A stretch of DNA of 64,000 nt, from positions 744,001 to 808,000 of the forward strand of contig NZ_CP084528.1 in assembly GCF_020410745.1 (NCBI RefSeq), written 5' to 3'. Within the stretch, counting starts at the first letter, position 1. Each line of letters starts with the position of its first letter. Origin of the DNA: Kaistella polysaccharea (lineage in GTDB: Bacteria > Bacteroidota > Bacteroidia > Flavobacteriales > Weeksellaceae). This document shows, in pieces, positions 59,279 to 64,000 of this stretch. The notes under the pieces were generated by a model. The model was not told where the DNA came from. It worked only from the letters and a program-made list of their open reading frames with translations, and ran no database searches. A program made the position numbers and the translations under genes.

Positions 59279-60301
59279 TTATTTAATTTTTACTTCATAA
59301 ATCGTAGGCCAGTTCTTGCCTGTAACCAACATATTTTCTCCTTTAAAAGCAATTCCATTCAGCACGGAGTCGTTATCATTTTCATGAAGTTTTGCAATTT
59401 CTGAAAAATCGAACTTACCCACAACTTCGCCGTTTGCAGGATTTATTTTAAGAATAATGGGTTTCTGCCAAACATTTGCATAGATAAATCCGTTGTGATA
59501 TTCCAACTCATTTAACTGATCATATGCTTCCGTATTTCCGGCGACAGAAATGTAACGCAACATTTTTGAAGGATCAGCAACATCAAGAAAATAAATATTT
59601 TTCGTACCGTCGGAAGCTATTAAATTCTTTCCGTCGTAGGTTAATCCCCAACCTTCACCCATCACATTTGGATAAGGAAATTCACTCAACAATTTGAATG
59701 TGTTTTTGTCATAAACAAAACCTTTTTTATTGCGCCACGTCAACTGAAAAATCTTGTCGCCCACAATGGTACAACCTTCGGAAAAGACATCTGAAGCTTG
59801 TGGTGCTTCTTTCAAAGGCGTCGTAGTTCCAAGTGTATATTTTAATATTCTTGATTCTCCCAGCTGGCCTTCGGATTCGTAAATTGTATTGCCTTCCAAC
59901 TCAAAACCCTGTACAAAATTTTTCGTATCGTGCGGATATTCTTTTATAATTTCATAAGTTAAAGTCGCTTCCGGATTTTTTGCAAAAACATTAATTGTTG
60001 CGTCCTGCGTTAATATTTCGCCACCTTTCTTTTTTATATTAAAGGTCACTGCATTATCGCCAAGGGTGAAAAATTCTGGGTCTACAACCAACTTTGACGT
60101 TTCTTTGTCGCCAAAACTTATGGTAATACTTTCCGCATTCTCAGTAACCGTTTTCGGAAGTTCCAAAGCATCACCAAAGTGATAACCTTTGCTTTCCATC
60201 GACATGTTATAATCGTTTAAAGTATTGAGAACTTCTTTATCATTGTTACAGGAAAAAAGAAAAACCAAAGCAAAAAGTGCTGAAAATATTTTAAGTTTCA
60301 T
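59279..60301 (-). CDS. Glutaminyl-peptide cyclotransferase (lipoprotein)
   Basis: The 340-residue protein has the lipoprotein signal MKLKIFSALFALVFLFSC. From about residue 110 it shows the five-bladed propeller of the plant/bacterial glutaminyl cyclase type: YPHDTKNFVQGFELEGNTIYESEGQLGESRILKYTL, FSEGCTIVGDKIFQLTWRNKKGFVYD, GEGWGLTYDGKNLIASDGTKNIYFLD and LNELEYHNGFIYANVWQ. It forms N-terminal pyroglutamate on exported proteins. An Ig-like N-terminal part lies at about 35-105. The promoter is shared divergently with the M1 peptidase. Confidence 0.92.
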   Translation of the reverse strand: MKLKIFSALFALVFLFSCNNDKEVLNTLNDYNMSMESKGYHFGDALELPKTVTENAESITISFGDKETSKLVVDPEFFTLGDNAVTFNIKKKGGEILTQDATINVFAKNPEATLTYEIIKEYPHDTKNFVQGFELEGNTIYESEGQLGESRILKYTLGTTTPLKEAPQASDVFSEGCTIVGDKIFQLTWRNKKGFVYDKNTFKLLSEFPYPNVMGEGWGLTYDGKNLIASDGTKNIYFLDVADPSKMLRYISVAGNTEAYDQLNELEYHNGFIYANVWQKPIILKINPANGEVVGKFDFSEIAKLHENDNDSVLNGIAFKGENMLVTGKNWPTIYEVKIK

Positions 60302-60314
60302 TAATAAATTTTTT

Positions 60315-60322
60315 CAAAAATA
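60315..60322 (-). promoter_or_regulatory. -7 box of the glutaminyl cyclase gene
   Basis: TATTTTTG on the minus strand, 13 bases before the ATG at 60301. No -33 TTG was seen. Confidence 0.45.
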
Positions 60323-60387
60323 CTGAAATTTATCAAGAATACCTTTCCTCTAAAATTTTGAAAAATGACGGCAATTTAAATTATAAT

Positions 60388-60395
60388 TATATTTG
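60388..60395 (+). promoter_or_regulatory. -7 box of the M1 peptidase gene
   Basis: TATATTTG followed by C, 20 bases before the ATG at 60416. The -33 TTG is too far away. Confidence 0.5.
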
Positions 60396-60415
60396 CTCCT
60401 CTTATACAAGATCTC

Positions 60416-62029
60416 ATGAAAAAAACCATCTTTTTACTGCTCATATCAACAGGATTTATTGCGGCCCAAACATCTACAAAACAAGACACGCTGAAAGGTT
60501 CTAACACAGAATTTCGCAATTTTTGGGATGTGAAAAAATATGAAATTGCGGTGGAACCAAAATTTGAGGATCAATCCGTATCGGGTACCAACAAAATTAC
60601 TTTTGAAATTATAAAAGAAGTCACCAATCCTGTATTTCAGGTTGATTTACAACAGCCGATGGATTATAAAATCATTGATTCTGACGAAAAATTATGTTCT
60701 TCTAAAAGAGACGGTGATTTTATTTTTATTCAAACCAATCGGTCGTATAAAAGAGGAGAAATGCATTCATTTACGATTCAGTTTTTCGGAAATCCAACGG
60801 TGGCTAAAAATGCACCTTGGGACGGTGGCTGGGTTTTCAAAAAAGATGATCAGGGAAATCCGTGGATGTCGGTTGCGCAGGAAGGAATTGGAGCCTCGGT
60901 TTGGCTGCCGTCGAAAGATGTGTGGAGTGACGAACCAGATAACGGCATCATCATGAAAATTACGACCCCTAAAGATTTGGTCGGTGTTGGAAATGGCAGA
61001 TTACTTTCTCAAAAACAACAAAAGGATAAAATCGTTTATACATGGGAAGTGAAAAATCCAATCAACCTCTACTCTATTGTTCCCAATGTTGGAAAATATG
61101 TAAATTTTAAAGAGACTTACGCAGGTGAAAAAGGACCACTTGATCTGGATTATTGGGTTTTAGATTATAATGTAGAGAAAGCGCAAAAGCAATTTCAACA
61201 GGTTAAACCAATGATGAAAGCGTTTGAATATTGGTTCGGTCCTTACCCGTTCTACGAAGATTCATACAAATTAATCGAAACACCCTATCTCGGAATGGAA
61301 CATCAAAGTGGCGTCGGTTACGGAAATAAGTACGAAAATGGGTATTTAGGTCGAGATTTATCTGGAACAGGCGTTGGTTTGAACTGGGATTTTATTATTG
61401 TCCATGAAAGCGGACACGAATGGTTTGCCAATAATATTACTGCTGAGGAAAAAGCAGATATGTGGATTCACGAAGGTTTCACCAATTATTCGGAAACTTT
61501 ATTTGTGGAAAATTATATGGATAAAGCCTCCGCTGAAAAATATATTGTGGGAATTCGAAAAAACATTAGAAATGATGAGCCGATTATTGGCCAGTACGGA
61601 ATCGCAAAATCAGGAAGTGGCGACATGTATTATAAAGGTTCAAATATGATTCACACCATTCGCCAAATCATTAACAACGATGACAAATTCAGACAAATAC
61701 TGCGTGGTTTAAATAAAGATTTTTATCATCAAATGGTGACCACAAAACAGGTCGAAAATTATATTTCTCAAAAATCTGGAATCGATTTTTCTACCGTTTT
61801 TGAGCAATATTTAAGAACGACTCAAATTCCAACTTTGCAATATTCACAAACTGGAAACACCTTTAAATACAGATATGATGGTGGTGTCAAAAATTTAAAA
61901 CTACCAATCAGGATTAATGGTAACCAAGAAATCAATCCAACCGAAAAATGGCAAACCGTGAAATTATCTTCTGCCGCGCCGGTAAAATTTGATGAGAATT
62001 ATTACATCTATTATTCAGAGCAAAAGTAA
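60416..62029 (+). CDS. M1-family aminopeptidase-like metallopeptidase
   Basis: The 537-residue protein has a signal peptide (MKKTIFLLLISTGFIAAQ). The zinc site is HESGHEW (about residues 330-336), with the third ligand in WIHEGFTNYSE some 18 residues on, which is the HExxH-x18-E layout of M1. The substrate-recognition stretch reads YLGMEHQSGVGYGNKY, with GMEHQ in place of the GAMEN motif. The C-terminus has a compact all-helical part and lacks the long ERAP-like domain. It probably trims peptides in the periplasm. Confidence 0.92.
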   Translation: MKKTIFLLLISTGFIAAQTSTKQDTLKGSNTEFRNFWDVKKYEIAVEPKFEDQSVSGTNKITFEIIKEVTNPVFQVDLQQPMDYKIIDSDEKLCSSKRDGDFIFIQTNRSYKRGEMHSFTIQFFGNPTVAKNAPWDGGWVFKKDDQGNPWMSVAQEGIGASVWLPSKDVWSDEPDNGIIMKITTPKDLVGVGNGRLLSQKQQKDKIVYTWEVKNPINLYSIVPNVGKYVNFKETYAGEKGPLDLDYWVLDYNVEKAQKQFQQVKPMMKAFEYWFGPYPFYEDSYKLIETPYLGMEHQSGVGYGNKYENGYLGRDLSGTGVGLNWDFIIVHESGHEWFANNITAEEKADMWIHEGFTNYSETLFVENYMDKASAEKYIVGIRKNIRNDEPIIGQYGIAKSGSGDMYYKGSNMIHTIRQIINNDDKFRQILRGLNKDFYHQMVTTKQVENYISQKSGIDFSTVFEQYLRTTQIPTLQYSQTGNTFKYRYDGGVKNLKLPIRINGNQEINPTEKWQTVKLSSAAPVKFDENYYIYYSEQK

Positions 62030-62054
62030 AGTTTGACATCATTTATTCATTAAA

Positions 62055-62089
62055 ATTGCCGTTCCTGAAAAAAAACGGCAATAATTTTT
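62055..62089 (+). terminator. Intrinsic terminator after the M1 peptidase gene
   Basis: ATTGCCGTT and AACGGCAAT form a 9-bp stem with a 10-base A-rich loop, followed by a T run. Confidence 0.85.
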
Positions 62090-62148
62090 TTATTTAATTA
62101 AATGTTCGACGAGAGAACTAAAATCAATGTAAATATTGAAAGCAGGAA

Positions 62149-63318
62149 CTAGTTATTTTTCATAATGATTCTGAAAGTTGTTCCTAACCCAATTTCAGAA
62201 TGGGCAACTTTTATATCACCTCGATGGTATTCTTTAATCACCCTTTTCGCCAGAGAAAGACCTAAACCCCAACCTCTTTTCTTCGTAGAATAACCCGCTT
62301 TGAAAGCGTTGCGCGATTGCAAATTGGTCATTCCAGAACCTGTATCTTTAACATCAATAATCGTTGAATTATTTTTTTCGTAAAGTTCAATCTCCAGACG
62401 ACCTTCACCTTTCATAGCATCTACCGCATTTTTGACCATATTTTCGATGACCCAACTTAAAAGAATACGGTTGTGTGGGATCAGCAATTGTTCCTTCGGC
62501 AGCACAAGCATGAAATTTACTTTTTTCGAAATTCTGGTTTTTAAATAATTAAAATTTTGCTGTACTGTTTCATTAATGTTAAGATCATTCAGTTCCGGAA
62601 CTGATCCAATTTTAGAAAATCGCTCGGAAATGGTTTTCAGGCGGTTGATATCATTTTCAATTTCCTTTACACCCAAACTGTTTTCATTTTCCATGCGAAG
62701 AATTTCAATCCACCCGATCATAGAAGATAAAGGAGTTCCGATTTGATGCGCAGTTTCTTTCGCCAAGCCCGCCCAGACATAGCCTTCATCGGTTTTTTTA
62801 ATGGTTCGCAAAAACCAGAAAGAGAAAAAGATATATGATAATATCAAAAGCCCCAGAATATAGGGGGTATATCTTAGATTGTTTAATAGATTTGAGTTTG
62901 TATAAAAGACATACTGGTTATTTCCGTTCGGCATTTGCAACTCTATCGGTTTGTAAGAGCTTTCCATTTTTCGCAGTAGAGCCATTATTTTTTTTGGATC
63001 ATTCTTTATTTTCTCCGGAATATTAATCTGAAAACCTTCACCATCAATCGGAACTTTATTCTTATCGGTCACAATTACAGGAATGGTATTGTTGGTTTTG
63101 CTGATTTGCAATATTAAGTCCAGTGTGACGGGATCTTCAATAATCTCTTCCTGCTGATATTTGATCGCAGTCGCAAATAATTCAATGCGCTTGATTTCCT
63201 CTTTACGTAAATAATCAATTAATACCACAGAGGCCACAACTACTGCTGCAACTGCTGACGTGAGCAGAAGGTAAATAATCCAGTTATTTAGTTTTGAAAA
63301 AATGTTTCGTTGCTTCAT
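62149..63318 (-). CDS. Sensor histidine kinase, HAMP-less
   Basis: The 389-residue kinase has two membrane segments (about 13-35 and 152-171) around a periplasmic sensor of about 115 residues. No HAMP domain is visible; the second helix leads directly to the dimerisation helix with H191 in AKETAHQIGTPLSS. The ATPase domain has VKNAVDAMKGEG (N box), DVKDTGSGM (G1) and KRGWGLGLSLAKRVI (G2). No response regulator lies next to it, so it is an orphan in this window. It follows the carboxypeptidase gene by 14 bases on the same strand, suggesting a possible cell-wall link. Confidence 0.92.
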   Translation of the reverse strand: MKQRNIFSKLNNWIIYLLLTSAVAAVVVASVVLIDYLRKEEIKRIELFATAIKYQQEEIIEDPVTLDLILQISKTNNTIPVIVTDKNKVPIDGEGFQINIPEKIKNDPKKIMALLRKMESSYKPIELQMPNGNNQYVFYTNSNLLNNLRYTPYILGLLILSYIFFSFWFLRTIKKTDEGYVWAGLAKETAHQIGTPLSSMIGWIEILRMENENSLGVKEIENDINRLKTISERFSKIGSVPELNDLNINETVQQNFNYLKTRISKKVNFMLVLPKEQLLIPHNRILLSWVIENMVKNAVDAMKGEGRLEIELYEKNNSTIIDVKDTGSGMTNLQSRNAFKAGYSTKKRGWGLGLSLAKRVIKEYHRGDIKVAHSEIGLGTTFRIIMKNN

Positions 63319-63332
63319 TGATTAATTTTCAG

Positions 63333-64000
63333 CTACTTTAAAGAATTTAAAACCTGATACAAGGCATCACTAATATTACCACACTGATAATTATTAAGAA
63401 TGATGGCAAATACATACTTTTTACCATCGCGGCCCGTATGATAACCTGCAAACGACTTGGTGTCTTTCATGGTTCCACTTTTCATTTTCATACCGTTTCC
63501 CTGGGTCGGGAAACCGTCATAAAATTCGGGAAACCACGATTGTTTTTTACTATAAATTAATGCCTGCACTTCTGCACGGGCAGAAACATAGTTTTGGGGC
63601 GATAAACCGCTCCCATCTGCAAAATTAATCATCGTAGGATGAATTCCTTTTCCTTTCCAGAAATCCTTCAGAAAAGAAATACCAGCATCAAAACTGCCTT
63701 CCCCTTTCTTTTCTTTGGCTAAAGTTTTAATTAATGTTTCACCGTATAGATTCACACTTTTGCGCATAAACCAAAATATAATTTTGTCTAATGTTGGGGA
63801 ATTATACTCTACTAATACATTGTTTTTTGGAATTGTTGATGTTTTTTCGCCCGCAATTTTCTGTTCAGATACCGATGTCACTTTTCCCGCCATTTGAATA
63901 TCTGAAATTTTTAGCCAATCTGAAATTTCAGCTCCTAAAGTCAGCGGCGGATTAGGCGTTGCTCCTGATACTGTAATAGATTTTGCCGGAAGTTTGCCAT
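63333..64000 (-). CDS. dacB: D-alanyl-D-alanine carboxypeptidase, PBP4/S13 type (partial, runs off right edge)
   Basis: The open frame reaches the right edge without a stop; the visible C-terminal portion has about 222 codons and the ATG at 63893 is internal. Upstream in frame it reads PPLTLGAEISDWLKISDIQM. The penicillin-binding motifs are SVN in FMRKSVNLYGETLIK and KSG (for KTG) in NGMKMKSGTM; FADGSGLSPQNYVSA is the S13 signature between them. These enzymes trim or cleave peptidoglycan stem peptides in the periplasm. The catalytic SxxK is beyond the edge. Confidence 0.9.
   Translation of the reverse strand, partial: GKLPAKSITVSGATPNPPLTLGAEISDWLKISDIQMAGKVTSVSEQKIAGEKTSTIPKNNVLVEYNSPTLDKIIFWFMRKSVNLYGETLIKTLAKEKKGEGSFDAGISFLKDFWKGKGIHPTMINFADGSGLSPQNYVSARAEVQALIYSKKQSWFPEFYDGFPTQGNGMKMKSGTMKDTKSFAGYHTGRDGKKYVFAIILNNYQCGNISDALYQVLNSLK

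Noticed and set aside
1-64000. CRISPR arrays, tRNA or rRNA genes, prophage or conjugative element
   Set aside because: No regularly spaced repeats, cloverleaf candidates, rRNA sequences, integrases or phage structural genes were seen.

Overview
The window is a chromosomal segment of a low-GC member of the Flavobacteriia, most likely a Weeksellaceae species close to Chryseobacterium or Kaistella. This rests on AT-rich sequence, SusC/SusD genes, Bacteroidota-type promoters (a TAnnTTTG -7 box found before many genes), absence of Shine-Dalgarno sequences, a short-chain threonine dehydrogenase and a flavobacterial carotenoid cluster. No rRNA, tRNA or CRISPR array was seen.

Layout. (1) 1-7455, minus strand: a complete tryptophan operon in the order trpE-G-D-C-F-B-(DoxX-like)-A. 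trpA runs off the left edge. A transcription attenuator lies in front of it, with an 18-residue leader peptide carrying tandem Trp codons. A single-gene IS200/RAYT-type transposase flanked by inverted hairpins sits between trpF and trpB. (2) 7524-15122: a small lipoprotein gene, then a minus-strand heavy-metal RND efflux operon: small secreted protein, DUF2231-like membrane protein, CzcA-type pump, TolC-like channel, cytochrome b561, membrane-fusion protein. (3) 15246-21543, plus strand: lysS, an OsmC-family gene, gyrB, a DUF3298-type lipoprotein and a lipid-kinase-like gene. (4) 21544-32709: a photoprotection region. A minus-strand operon (TetR-like, ABC1 kinase, DUF2805, flavin reductase, DUF2256, SDR, MarR, photolyase) diverges from a plus-strand carotenoid operon (crtI, crtB, secreted protein, crtZ), which is followed by SRPBCC and SDR genes. 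(5) 32710-42251: gamma-glutamyltransferase, a TonB-dependent receptor, threonine dehydrogenase, a NodB-like protein, a ClC channel and the rpsF-rpsR-rplI operon. (6) 42509-55289, minus strand: a polysaccharide utilisation locus (SusC, SusD, LamG lipoprotein, two GH144-like enzymes, an esterase-like hydrolase, a GH3 beta-glucosidase), with an FMN glutamate-synthase-like gene downstream. The enzyme set points to beta-1,2-glucan. (7) 55411-64000: DUF4197, DUF493, a TIGR01777 epimerase, an ArsC-like protein, deoxynucleoside kinase, a propeller-like secreted protein, glutaminyl cyclase, an M1 aminopeptidase, a histidine kinase and a partial PBP4-type carboxypeptidase.

The most notable observations are the trp attenuator; the transposase with its hairpin pair inside the trp operon; a dispersed repeat that supplies the start codon and N-terminus of trpF and recurs between rpsR and rplI; the compact photolyase operon, including a 51-codon DUF2256 gene with a TTG start; an ABC1 kinase with an altered KxGQ motif; and -7 boxes lying directly against start codons, which suggest leaderless mRNAs. 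Nothing here is clearly a wholly new system. The photolyase/ABC1/DUF2805/DUF2256 operon is the best candidate for an under-described one.
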